DNA of 64,000 nt from Albifimbria verrucaria (Eukaryota > Ascomycota > Sordariomycetes > Hypocreales > Stachybotryaceae), in contig JAHREC010000045.1 of NCBI GenBank assembly GCA_020081605.1, positions 1,054,001-1,118,000 of the forward strand, in the 5' to 3' direction. Position 1 is the stretch's first letter; every line of letters starts with the position of its first letter. The notes beneath the pieces were generated by a model. The model did no database searches and was not told the origin of the DNA. It worked only from the letters and a program-made list of their open reading frames with translations. The position numbers and the translations under genes were made by a program. Positions 1-11,959 of the stretch are shown here, one piece after another.

Positions 1-466
1 CTTTTGATGAGGGCCCGGCGCTACGACATAACCCCATTCCATTGGATCATACGGTTTATGAGACCATCCAAGGAGAAACATGCTGACCCGAAGGTATCTT
101 AGCCCCGATCGGATTTACAAAGGGCTGGGAGATTAGTCTCAGCTGGGGAGGCACCGGGACCCGAGTACCGGTATTGGATACGGATCCTGTGGTGCTAGTG
201 GAACCTTGCCACCCGCTGAATTAAGTCCCGAGATGAAGTCACTAACAAGGGTGTATGTGCTTTGCTGGCAAAGGCCCTGACTTGTTTTTGCAATTTATGG
301 AAATTATGACGGGGCCGTGAAGCCCAAAACAAGATTTCCTGAAGCTCGGTTCAGCAGCTCCGTAGATATGACATGAATGGCTGCACAGTTTCAGACCCTG
401 CATGCAGTAGCTCCCTGAATCAAGTGTATTTTTCTTACCGTCTACCAGTAGATTAAGCGCCCCCAT
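1..466. other. 3' flank of the A-T-R gene, no gene seen
   Basis: This stretch lies downstream of the stop codon of the minus-strand A-T-R reductase gene. I see no open frame with family character, no intron signals and no repeat. A short string near 218 resembles the start of fungal 28S rRNA but does not continue as rRNA. Confidence 0.5.
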
Positions 467-3400
467 CTAAGCAAACAAACCCTGTTCCTTCCATCTTCTA
501 AGGTATTCGATAATGAGATCCTTGCTTACGCCGCTTGACCCACGGAGGGTCCCGGATGCAGCCCTGGCCTTGGTGGTATCTAGGGTGACTTCTCCTAAAG
601 CCAGGGGCCTGAAATGATCCACAAAGAAATCGGAAAGCGATTCAATCAAGCCCAATTCCACGGCCCTGCGGTGCCATTCTTCAAAAGGTATGAGGCCCTT
701 GTCAGCGATGCCTAGCTCGTACGCCATAACTGTCATGATGTGCGTGGCCGGTTGCCTAACAGGGTTTTCGAGGTGCAGGAAGCTATCTAGCTTCCCGTTG
801 AAGAAGAGGATCTCCTGTAAAGAACGCGCCGCCCGATCAACAGGGAGCCACGACATCGTCTAAGTTACGGTTAGCCATGGAAGCTCTTCACTTTTGGGCC
901 TGAGGTCAATACTTACACCATCAAGTAATGGGAATGCTCCAATCATGCGGCTTGCCTTCACCAAAGTGGGAATATGCTCGCCGATCTTCCACACTCCGTT
1001 GGTGGTTTCGGGTCCACTGAGCTGTCCGATACGGACCACCACTGGATCAACCTCCTCATTGCATGTCAGTGCAACCTGTTGGAGCATGCGCTCACAGATC
1101 CACTTGGCCTCAGCGTAACCCATGGGTACTGGGACCGAAGCGCTTTCGGTGACCGCTTCGGGGACAGATTTGACACCAATCTTACGAGCCCCGTTGTGGT
1201 CATGCTTGTAGTTCCTTACAACTGCAATGGAAGATGCGAACACGAGTCTCACCCGACGTGTCGAACCTGGCCCCTTCAAAGCATGAGCCAGTCTGGACAG
1301 TCGAACCAATGACTCAACCATCTGAAGGTGAGGAATGAAGCTTGAAGCAGTGCGATGGAAATCCATCGGCCATGCCAGATGCGCTATGTGGGTGATCTCC
1401 CGAGCAAGTCGTGAGAACATGGGCTCGTCCTCATGGTAGCTGTCGGCACCATGGATTGACTCATGTCTTTCTTTGGTGTACTGTTGGCTAGCCCTCATGA
1501 ATTCTGCATCCTCCACGAGTTCGACTTTTTGCCAGCCTTCAGCACTCACTGTGAGACCAGCAGACTTTACAGCCGCTTGCAAGCGAGCAAAGCTGCATTC
1601 GCTGCAGAGTTGCCATTTCCATTTTGGCTTGCAGCGGATGAGCTTCGGTATAGGCATACGATCTTTGTCACCGACGGGTTGCGGGCCATTTGGCTAAGCA
1701 TATGTGCGCCCAAATTGCCTGTGGCTCCTGTCATGAGTACAGCGCGTGAACGCTCGACCGGAGCAGCCTTCGTGGGATTGGTATTCGAACTTATTTCCTG
1801 ACAAACTTCTCGGCCAAAGCATTGACTTCCGAGATTCGGTCCAGTTCATCTGTTGACCCGTTAGGGCGGCCCTCAGATGCAGTAACTCGTTTCTTCACAG
1901 CCGCTGTGAGTCTTGCAATCGACGAGTGTCTGTAAATGAATTCTGCTGATACCTTGCCAAGGTTAGAGTCGGCTTCGTTGTCCTTTGAATGTCGTTGGAT
2001 TGCGATGCTGAGCAACCGAGCTAGCCTGACGGCTTGCAATGAATCCATACCACGCTCAAAAAAGTCTTGTTCGCCATCCTGGCCTTCGATACCGGCAAAT
2101 ACACTCTTTACCATATCGCGAATACCAGCTTCGAGATCCTCTGGGTTCAGCTCTTGGACGTTTCCATTACCATTTGAGAAGTCATTGTCCATGGCGGCAT
2201 ATGCAGCTTCGATTTCCTGTGCAAAAAGCTCATGCACTTGTCTCCGACTCACCGAACCTTTGTCAGTTCGAGGAATCGGCTTGCTAATTGGTTTGATGAT
2301 AATTGCCTTCTTTGAAGAAACCCTAGCATGGCTGTCAAGTGAGTTATTGGTAGCCTTAATCAAGTCCCAGATGTGGTCCTCAAGCTGACGCTGCCATTCG
2401 AGGTCGACTTTACCCTCCGGGTCAGTCTTGTAAGTGGCTGGTTCGATGAGAACAGCGGGTTCGAACGAGCCCTGACCGATGCATACTGCGGTCTTTATGG
2501 AAGAATCGGCGTTGAGAGCAGCCTCGAGATGTTGCGGCATTATCTTCTCTCCCGTCTTCAAAACAATCACGTCGTCAGTTCGACCTAGGATGCGGATTTC
2601 GACATGTTGAGGAGTGAATCAGGGTTCCGCTCAAGCTCATCTTGAACCTCGAAGTGCCCATTCCAGCCCAGTGGGTAACCGACCAGCTTAAATCGCGGCG
2701 AGCCTTCGATGGGACGTAGTTCCAGGTTCAAATCAGAACGGAGGCGAAGGTATCTCCAGTTGTAGTCGTCTTTGGGACGGAAGATGGGTGCAATGGCCCT
2801 GATCTCGGTCACACCATAATGGTTCAACAAATTGACATTGCCTTCTTTCAACCTGAGGCCTTGGTCAGGCTTGAGCGCCCCCTCCTACTGCAAGGAATTC
2901 AAGGGTAGAGAGTTTCCGCAAAGCACCATCAATGGCAAGCAAGTCATCCACAATGCTTGGAACGGTCATTAGCGACCGACACTTGAAAGTGTTCAGCAAG
3001 TCATATGTTGATTGGCCGGCAGGTATGATTGATGACGGTGGGAAACAACAAGTCATACCAAGGGAGAGACTGAGACCAGGTGCTAGGAATCCAAATCCGT
3101 GGTATAGAGGAAGCGTCGAGAGGTTTGTCCAATTGATCTCGTCTTGTTCAGAGAACTGATGACAGGCAGCATAGCCGATTAAATACCGTTTCGTTAGGCG
3201 GATAGGTTTTGGAAAGCCTGTCGTGCCTGAGGAGTGCAGAATCAAGGTCCTTAGAGTATTGTCTTGATTCACAGTTTTCGATTTGTGGTCCAGTCCATTA
3301 TTGACGCCGTTCACAGAGTTTTCTCTTTCTCCAGAAATACTGGTGTTCTTATCTAGGAAGAGCGTGTACGGCTCAACCACCTTCAAATCGAAAGCCTTGT

Positions 3401-3970
3401 CGATGTTGCCATTCAACATCGCCGCCGTCCTTTTCGACGCGAGTACTGTTTTAGACCCGGTTTCTTTAAGCAGATGCTCAACATTAGCTGGACTGAGTCT
3501 TGCTGATATTAAAAGAACCTGGGGTCATAGAGTTAACAGGATGTCATGATAGCGACTGAGCATGTGGAGCATACCGGAATATTAAGGCTCTGGAGAGCCA
3601 CCAAGTGGATGAACAAACCCACATCGCTTTCCTGATATAATGCAACGGGTGGAATGTCTTCAGGTGTTTCACTGTTTTGGTTTGTTGTGATCGTGGTGCT
3701 TAGCCAGTTGGCACAACTGTGAATGGCCCTACCAAGCTGAGAGAACGTTATCTGAACGCCCTGGTATGCTGGTTCTGCGTTGTCAGACTCCTCCACTTTC
3801 CGGCTGCTCTGAGCTTGAATGCAAAAGACATGATCGGGGTTTTGAAGAGCATTAAAGGCCACGAGATCTGGAAGAGAAGTAATATCGTCCGGCTCCACGT
3901 TCACTCCATTCTTTGGTGGCAAGGGAGTGAATTTGGGCCGTACGAAACTAGAACGTGCGACTACCGTCAT
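467..3970 (-). CDS. NRPS-like adenylation-thiolation-reductase enzyme (aryl carboxylic acid reductase type)
   Basis: Predicted to activate a carboxylic acid with ATP, load it on a phosphopantetheine arm and release it by NAD(P)H reduction as an aldehyde. Order seen: AMP-binding domain (3970 to about 2190) with core motif LHSSGTTGFPKP and NHYGVTE; carrier domain near 2070-2030 with GMDSLQAVRLARLL; reductase from about 1780 with the nucleotide loop TGATGNLGAH, HLAWPMDF, the catalytic-type YAEAK and VVVRIGQLSG. There is no condensation domain, as in fungal CAR-like proteins. Introns are predicted at 3519-3574 and 860-916, both joining in phase. The frame breaks at about 2876 (G run, two bases short), 2627, 1793 (A run) and 1593, each time resuming with conserved residues, so the breaks are probably sequence errors. 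It is divergent from the PKS and shares its promoter, which suggests that the PKS product is its substrate. Family call is firm; the substrate is inferred. Confidence 0.88.
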
Positions 3971-4422
3971 TGAGATAGATTACTGTTTGTGATGGCTGTA
4001 ATTCAATGCCAAACAAAATGTTGAAGTAGTGTGTGCTGCATAGGAGGATTGTTGCAAAACGTGGCAAAAGCCCTTCGTGGGTCAGGGAGGCTCGTTGAGC
4101 AGGTCTCGTTTAATACATATCAAGAACGGAAGGAGAATTAGTTTTCGAAAGTAAATCAGAATTTCGCCCCGATTACCGCGGTCTGTTGATTAGGTTAAAT
4201 TACAGCAAGGACCCGAGTAATACGCAAGAACAACATGGAGAACCGGACGCTGATTCCCTAGGACCCGCGCTGCTGAGTGCCGACCCTAACGACACCGACC
4301 CCGATTTTAGGTCCGACGTCATGTCCGAAGGCAGACACCTTTAAACTTCGAGAAAGACACCTCAGGGTCTTCGAATTCTTTCACTCTTCCTCAGTCTTAC
4401 ACATGGCAACTTGCCAATAATC
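3971..4422. promoter_or_regulatory. Bidirectional promoter between the A-T-R gene and the PKS
   Basis: These 452 bases separate two divergent start codons and must hold the control signals of both genes. A perfect GACGTC palindrome followed by A (4315-4321, TGACGTC on the minus strand) resembles a bZIP/CRE-type site, and CCGA/TCGG triplets around 4285-4330 could suit a Zn2Cys6 factor. No regulator gene lies next to the pair, so which factor acts here is unknown. Confidence 0.5.
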
Positions 4423-7400
4423 ATGGCATCCAGCAACACCCGAGATGTGCTGCTTTTCGCAGGGCAGGGTTCAAGTCTTCACTTGACCAACCCAACAGCA
4501 GTATACGGGCTAAAAGAGCTTTTGAAAGACGAACAACTACGTGCTTTCGACGGGTTCCTACGCCAGTGCCGGGATGCCTTGCATGCCGAGTACAAGAGCG
4601 CCTCTCCAGAAGACCAATCCTTGATTGGAGTTGACTTGACCAAAGTCTTCGCCGACGCACAAACACTTCTGATTCCGCCTCAGTCATTACATTCACATCC
4701 TTTATGCGAAACATTGACTCTTTACCTTCACCAAATCCTAGAGCTGTTGTTGTTTCAGTCGCATGAGGATACACATCATGTCATTGAGACCGCCGGCGTT
4801 TGCGCCGGCATCATGCCTGCCATTATAGCGGCTTCATTCTCCTCATATGACTCCGAAGACTTTATATCATCGGCCGTGGAGGGCTTCCGATTGGCATTTT
4901 GGGTAGGACTCAGAGCCGCAAAGTATTGGAGTGTCGCAGCCGGAGAGGGATGGAGGAAACTCCGTCCGTGCTTGGAGTGTTCGGTATTCAAGTTGATGAA
5001 CTGGAACAGAAGATAGCAGAATTAGATGCCGAGGTTGTGAGTGTGGTCCTTGCTACTTTCATCAACGTATAAAGCTAATAACATCTAGTCAACTGGCCCA
5101 AGGATACGCACTTCGGCGATTTTCAACGATGGCAACATCTCCATCAGTGGGCATGGAAGCCGTTTGGCACATGTCAAAGCTAAACTCGCCACTGAGTCAA
5201 TCCAAAGCCGCTGGGCGCACGTTCATGCGTTATATCACGGTGGCCCAGAGATGGAGGAGACTCTGCGGTTGACGATTAAAGATACGGAAAGGAGAAAGAT
5301 CAAATTCCCAACTTGGGAATCCTTACAAGTCCCACTTCGATCAGCTGCCGATGGAGTTCGTCGCGATGCTGAATTAAACTCACGCCGTCACACTCTCCTT
5401 GAAACTGCGTTGCGCAGCATATTCGTTGACAAGGTGGACTGGAGGAATTCGTCAGAGAACCTTCAAGAATCCCTGCATAGCCTCCTGGCGCGCGATTCAG
5501 CAGCGAAGATCCGCATTCTAGGCCTTGGCCCAGGTTCCCGAAGTCTTGTACACTCCCTGAAAGATCTACCTAATCAGCCAAACGTGGAGACGGTCGATAA
5601 CTGGGCAGAATACCTGTCACAGCCCTCACCAGATGATATAGCCATTGTTGGCCTGTCGGTGAACTACCCTGGAAGTAAGGGCCAGGACAAGTTTTGGGAC
5701 ACTCTCTACAAAGCCAAGAGCACCGTCAGCGAGGTAAGACTACCAGTGGTTCAACATTGTCCACGCATCATACTGATCGAACATAACTAGATTCCCAAAT
5801 CGCGGTTCGACATCTCCAAAAGCAGTGGCGCATCTGCCAATGTGAAATATGGAAACTTCCTAGAGGAAGCATTCGAATTCGACCCAGCATACTTTAATAT
5901 TTCTCCTCGCGAGGCTAAGTGCATAGATCCACAGCAACGTCTCCTATTACATGGTGCATTGGAAGCTCTGGAGGATGCAGGTTACAACCCCAACTCCACG
6001 CCGAGTTTCCAGAAGGATTCGTTTGGAGTCTATGTCGGCGTCGCCACCGGCGATTATGTCGATAACTTGCGCGACAACATTGATGTCTATTATAGCCCCG
6101 GTACTCTGAGGGCATTCCTTGCTGGACGTATCTCATACGCTTTCAAGTTCAAGGGACCTTCCATGGTCATTGATACAGCCTGCTCAGGCTCGCTTGTCGC
6201 ATTGCACCGTGCTTGCATGGCTTTGCAGACCGGAGAGTGCACCGCTGCCCTCGCTGGTGGTGTCAACGTCATGACCAGCCCAGATGTACGTCCATGAACC
6301 TCTTTTTGTAATTCAGCCTACTAACAATTCTTAGATGTATTTGGGTCTTGGTCGTGCACACTTCCTTAGCCCTACAGGCCAATGCAAGCCCTTTGATGAG
6401 GCGGCAGATGGATACTGTCGCGCTGAAGGTTGCGGCTTGGTAGTCGTCAAGAAGCTTGCACAGGCTGTTGAAGAGGGTGATCATATTTACGGCGTCATCC
6501 GAGGCATTGGCCTGAACCAATGTGGCACAGCCAAATCAATCACACACCCCGACGCCGATACCCAGGCTGATCTTGTGAGGAGCGTCCTAAAGACCAGCAG
6601 AGTTACTCCCGATAGCATCAACGTTGTCGAGGCTCATGGTACCGGAACACAAGCTGGCGACTATGCCGAAGTGTCTGGATTGCAGTCTATCTTTGGAGGA
6701 CGACCTTCCTCCAATCCCTTATACCTCAGTTCAGTCAAGGGTAACTTTGGCCACGCAGAGGCTGCATCGGGTGTGGCCGGATTGGCGAAATTGTTGATGA
6801 TGATGGAGCATAAGAAAATCCCACCTCAGGCATCTCACAAGAAACTGAATCCTCGACTGCGGAAGCTGTTGGGAGACAACATCGTTATCCCTACCAGAGT
6901 TGAAGACTGGAATAAAAACTCCGGTGTTATCAACCGACGCGCGCTTCTCAATAACTTTGGCGCCTCGGGGTCCAATGCTGCGCTTGTTGTTGAGCAGTAT
7001 GTTCGTCCAGTATCACGAACATCCAACGCCCTCACCGAGCCCGCACGAGCGAAGCCGTCTCATCACGTTTTGACTCTTTCAGCTAAGAGTGAAAAGGCCC
7101 TCGAGGCTCTCAGGGCCACTTACGTAGCATACCTCATCAATAACCCCGATATTTCGATTGAGGACGTATGCTACTCTGCAAACTCGAGACGACAGGAGCA
7201 TTCTGCATACAAGAACTCCTAGTTGCGACCAGCGCCACCGATGCCATCGAGCGCCTCCGCAAGATCACTGGTCCTGATAAGTCTTCTCGTGCAAAGGGCA
7301 AGAGAAAGACAGTCTTTGCTTTCTCTGGCCAAGGAAGCGTCCACAAAGGCATGGGGTCCGATCTCTTGTTGACCGCCCTCGCTTCCGACAAATCGTGGAC

Positions 7401-10400
7401 GAGTTTGACCGTGTGCTTTCAGAGAATGGTTTCCCTACCGTATCGACTTTCCTTGCTAACACTGGACCTTCGAGCGAATCCGGAAATAGCACTGCAGACG
7501 ACGTGATCATTTCCCAGTGCTCTTGCTTCATTATCGAGTATGCCTTGGCTCGTCTCTGGATGAGTTGGAACATAGTTCCAGATATCGTTGTGGGACACAG
7601 CATCGGCGAGTACGCTGCATTTGCAATTGCAGGAGCTATTGAGCCAAATGATGCCCTGCTTCTTGTCGCACGGCGTGCACGACTCATGGTGAGCAAGTGT
7701 ATCCCTGAGTCCAGCGGCATGATGGCTTGCAGAATCCCGGCTGCCGAGTTAACTGAGCTTCTCAATGGTGGCTCGGAAGATTTCAGGGGCATGTCCATTT
7801 CTTGCATGAATGGCCCACAAGACTTCGTTCTTGCTGGCCCTCTTGCGAGCCTAACAAAGTTCGCAGAATATTGCAAGGGCAAGAGCTTCAAGTGCAAGCA
7901 GCTTCCAGTGCCATTCGGGTTTCACTCAGCAGCAATGGATCCCATGCTTCAAGACCTTGCGCAGCTTGCCGTTGAAACAACCGCAAAGACTCCGACAATC
8001 CAGTTGGGCTCCAGTCTTCACGGTCGCGTACTAGAGCCAGGCTCTACCATTGAGCCAAACTATTTCGTGAATCATGCACGTGAGCCTGTCAACTTCACCG
8101 GATTGATCGAGGACGTTGCGAACTGGGCCGCAGGCTCTGATATGACTGTCATTGAGATTGGTCCTTCACCTTCCAGTAAGTTACGATTTGAACATTTTCT
8201 AGTGATTAGCTAACAGCTTTGTAGCCGAGTCTATGTTCAAACAAACCCTGAGCACAAAGCCTCCGTCCTTCTTGGCTTCACTGCGCCCTTCACAGAACTC
8301 ATGGGCAACTATCGCCACAGCCCTACAGTCTCTGTACCTTCAGGATTACAACATCAACTGGCGTGGCGTTTACCGCGGTACATCTGCCAAATTCCTCCGA
8401 TCTCTCCCACGTTACCCAATGAACACATCATCCTACTACATACCTTACAAGCACATTGAGGGTGGCTCTGCAACTGGTGCCGCCCTCAAGGGTAGGGAAC
8501 CTGAGAAGCCACGCTTTGCTTTCCTGAGCGCAAAGCCTCCTACTGTTAAGGAAGACTCAAAGGTCTATTCCACAGCCTTGAGCCAAATTGGTCGCTTCAT
8601 TAAAGCCCATAGTGTTGGAGGTGTGCCATTGTGCCCAGCCTCTGTGTACTTGGAGATTGCCGTCCAAGCTGCTACTTCTCAAAGCAGTCTGGATTTTGAA
8701 AAGAGCCTCTGTATCATTGACGATGTTGCCTTTGACCACCCTCTCGTATATACAGAAGAGGCCGATGCTCAAGGTGAAGTTGGCGTGCAAACGCAGCTTA
8801 CTTCAGCTCCGTCTTCGAGCATTACTAAGTTCTCCTCCATGTCTCCCACTGGTCAAATCTTCTGTACTGGAAGTCTACGTGCTTTGGGCAAGTCAACTCA
8901 GAACGTGACAGATTTGCTCAACCGCAAGCAAGCCAAGACTCAGCGATTGAAGAGATCATTCCCTGGGAGTCAAGGAACTTCACAGAAACCTTTTCCACGA
9001 GGACCATTTACGACATTATCTTCCCCAGAGTTGTCGAGTACAGTGATCCCTTCCTCACCTTGCAGCAACTCACTGTGAGCAGCTCTGGGCTTGAGGGACA
9101 TGGAATATTCAAGCTCTCACCTCCAGTCTCTGATGCAAGCGGTCGCTTCGTTAGCTCGCCGGTCCTTGTTGATACTTTGCTCCATGCTGCTGGTTTCATT
9201 GCCAACACCTACGTGGCCTCTGATATCGCCTGTATCTGCGTCAGCCTGGACCAGGCCCTTGTACCTAGTGATTCAGAAGAACTTTACGGTCAAGATCTTC
9301 AAGTATACTGCACACTGGGTGACATCGAGCACTCTGTTGTTGCCGATGCTTACGCTATCTCCGGAGAAGGTAAAGTCGTTGCATATGTTGAAGGTATGAG
9401 CTTCAAGAAGATCAAGTTGAAGTCATTCCGGGCACATCTTTCACGAACGGCTTCGCGTGCTGCGCCAAACTCTGCTGCTGCTGAAGCTCCGGTCAGGCAA
9501 GCTCCTGTCAGACAAACCGCACCGGCCGTTTCCATCAAGCCGCGAGTTGAAACAAGCTTCCGCAAGCCTGCTTCTAATGGGGGTCAGGCAGCTGGCAACG
9601 CAATCTTTTCAATTCTGCGGGATCTTTGTGGCGCTGATTTTGATCCTACGCCCCAGGTCACCTTAGCTGAAATGGGTGTCGATAGTCTCCTTCTCATCGA
9701 ACTTACGGAGCTGCTTCGCAAGCGTTTCCCGAATGCTAATATCCCCAGGGAAGACATTGAGAGTTGCGAAACAGTTGGTGAGCTGTTGAAGATAGTCGGA
9801 GACTCTGGTGAGCAGGATGATGCCGCTTCAGATGCCGGACACCAGATAGACACACCTTTCCTTGTTCATACCCAGGAACATCTTCAGCTGCATCTAGTTC
9901 AGGTGTTGAAACGCCCCAGACGGAGGCGCATGGCATGTTTTCAGAATCCCAACCCCTTGTCAAGTCTATTTTCGTTGATGTATGCGGCCTGGATCCAACT
10001 GGGGAAAAGGATCAGGTTCTTGCCAGCTTGGGAGTGGATTCACTTATGTCGATTGAATTGTCTCACGAGCTGCGAGGTCGATTAGGCATTGATATCGATC
10101 AGCATCACGAGAACCTTTCTGAGCTTACCTACCAAGAATTGGAAGACCTCTGTGCTTCCAAAGCTCCTTCGAAAAGCTCTCCACCGGTGCCTGCGCCCTC
10201 AGCCAAGGTCCCAGCACCTAAGGAGACTGTGGTGGCTCCGAAGAGTCAATCTGGATCGTTCCCCAAGCAGTTACAGAGCGGTCCAGCAGGGAAGAGCAAC
10301 CTCTATCTATTCCATGATGGAAGTGGCCTTTCTAGCATGTATGGACGAGTCTCTCCCATCAATCGCAATGTTTTTGGAATCCATAGCATCGACTCTCCAC

Positions 10401-11164
10401 TGGAGCCCCTGCCAGACTACAGCAAGTCACCAATCCAAACAATGGAGCAGCTTGCAGCATCCTACATTGATCGAGCAAACCTTCTTTCCCAAAAAGAAAT
10501 AATCCTCGGTGGTAAGTTTCACGGTTCTTTCCAAACGCAGAGAAATGCATATTAACAAACTTGCAGGATGGTCATTCGGCGGCGTTTTGGCCTTTGAGGT
10601 ATCTCGACAGCTACAGAAACGAGGAAAGGTAGTTAAGGGTGTCGTCTTGATTGACTCTCCTGTTCCTGTGAATCATGAGGGGCTTCCGGCTGAAGTTATC
10701 TCTTATGTTCTCGCGAAGGGCTCAGGTGCCTCTGGCGGCCGGGCAGTTAACTCAGCAGCAGCACAAGAAGCACGCGCCACCATTGATACTCAGTTTAAGA
10801 GACATGCTTCCATGCTGCAAGGCTATCACCCACACCCAGCCAGCCAGAGTGGGCCCGGGATGTCCCCTGCGTTATCTTGCGATGCATTGAAACCCTGGAC
10901 ACGGAGAAGCTTTGTGGTGTGAAATACCCTGGCTAGGTGATTCAGAATTCAGCAAGGAGTCGATTAAGAAGTGGGAAGAGCTCACTGGCCGTCATATTCC
11001 GGTGCTCGAGCTTGAATGCGCCCATTTCGATGTTTTCGAATCTTCTAACGTAAGTTCAGCCTTTGCTTGTCTACCAGCGGAACAATTTACTAATAACTTT
11101 ACAGATTGAATCGGTATCGAGAAAATTGCAAGCTGCTTGTGACTTATTGGAGAATACGCATTAG
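4423..11164 (+). CDS. Non-reducing polyketide synthase, SAT-KS-AT-PT-ACP-ACP-TE
   Basis: Iterative type I synthase making an aromatic polyketide from acetyl and malonyl units. Seen in order: SAT with the GVCAG active-site motif (~4797); KS from ~5640 with [24 protein letters not shown] and [11 protein letters not shown]; malonyl AT with FSGQGS and [10 protein letters not shown] (~7590); product-template domain with the [18 protein letters not shown] histidine (~8605) and a [10 protein letters not shown] aspartate (~9165); two carrier domains with [10 protein letters not shown] (~9677) and [10 protein letters not shown] (~10030); a thioesterase with GWSFGG. No methyl-transferase, KR, DH or ER. 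ATG at 4423 is used because the open frame begins only 12 bases upstream with a non-ATG codon. Six introns fit in phase: 5037-5088, 5734-5790, 6286-6334, 8176-8224, 10512-10566, 11050-11104. Single-base losses appear near 4949, 7219, 7384, 8937, 9873, 10859 and 10930, all beside short runs. The architecture occurs in orsellinic-acid and naphthopyrone synthases; I cannot choose between them. Confidence 0.93.
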
Positions 11165-11959
11165 ACTTTCTCTTGCATTGTCTTGGAGCGAGCATGGTTC
11201 GAAGGAATGTTTCAGATATAGGTTGGCTTACAAACAGAATGATGAATAACTTAGCTGGCGTCAAGTTGCATACAAGCCCAGAACTGGAGCTAGGATGGAT
11301 ATATACAATATGTTTGGTTAGACGTTGTAGCATTTGTGAATTAGATTAACTCTTTGGTCGTTATACTACGTGAAATTACCGAGATCCTGAGAACATGATA
11401 AACCCACAGGGCCTCGAAAGACGCAACATCAGTCATTCAAGCCAAGCTTTTCCATGCAAAACAGTTCATAGCTATAAAAGTTCTCCTATGTCTCACTGTC
11501 TCACTCTCAAAATGTTGAACAACAGCGGCTGTAGACATTTTGTGTAAAATAAACAAATAGCATGCAACCTTACCTTCAGGACTTTCTGCAGACATTATTT
11601 GACCATCTGATGTTCTATCGAGACAGTATGTAGGAAGCAAATGCTACATTTATTAGATGACGAGAGGAGTTCCTAGCTTGGTATTTGACGTATATGTTTT
11701 CGCAATCTGGGGACATAATGTTGTTTTGTCCCCAATAAGACGGTTCAGTTGTTCAAGCAGACAGAGATTTCGTTAATAATCAGCCGAGAAAATGGGAACC
11801 AGCATATTTCGATTGCACTATCTTTTTCCTATTTCCTTATATTTCTTCGTTTGTTTTTTTTTTTTTTTCTGTTTGTTTCTTTTAATTACAATTACCAGCT
11901 CCTTCGGGTGGAATCATCTTGATGCCACCGGCGAGGTGGTGCAGATAACCCCTGGTGCC
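11165..11959. other. Spacer between two converging genes
   Basis: A tail-to-tail spacer between the PKS and the Pth11-like gene. It is AT-rich and carries a 15-base T run near 11853. No coding signal is seen. It should contain both polyadenylation regions. Confidence 0.5.

Noticed and set aside
210..240. Resemblance to the start of fungal 28S rRNA (CCCGCTGAATTAAG)
   Set aside because: Only about a dozen bases match; the sequence on both sides is not rRNA.
467..11164. PKS and A-T-R genes as pseudogenes
   Set aside because: All active-site motifs are intact and each break is one or two bases in a run, with conserved sequence on both sides. Sequence error explains this better.
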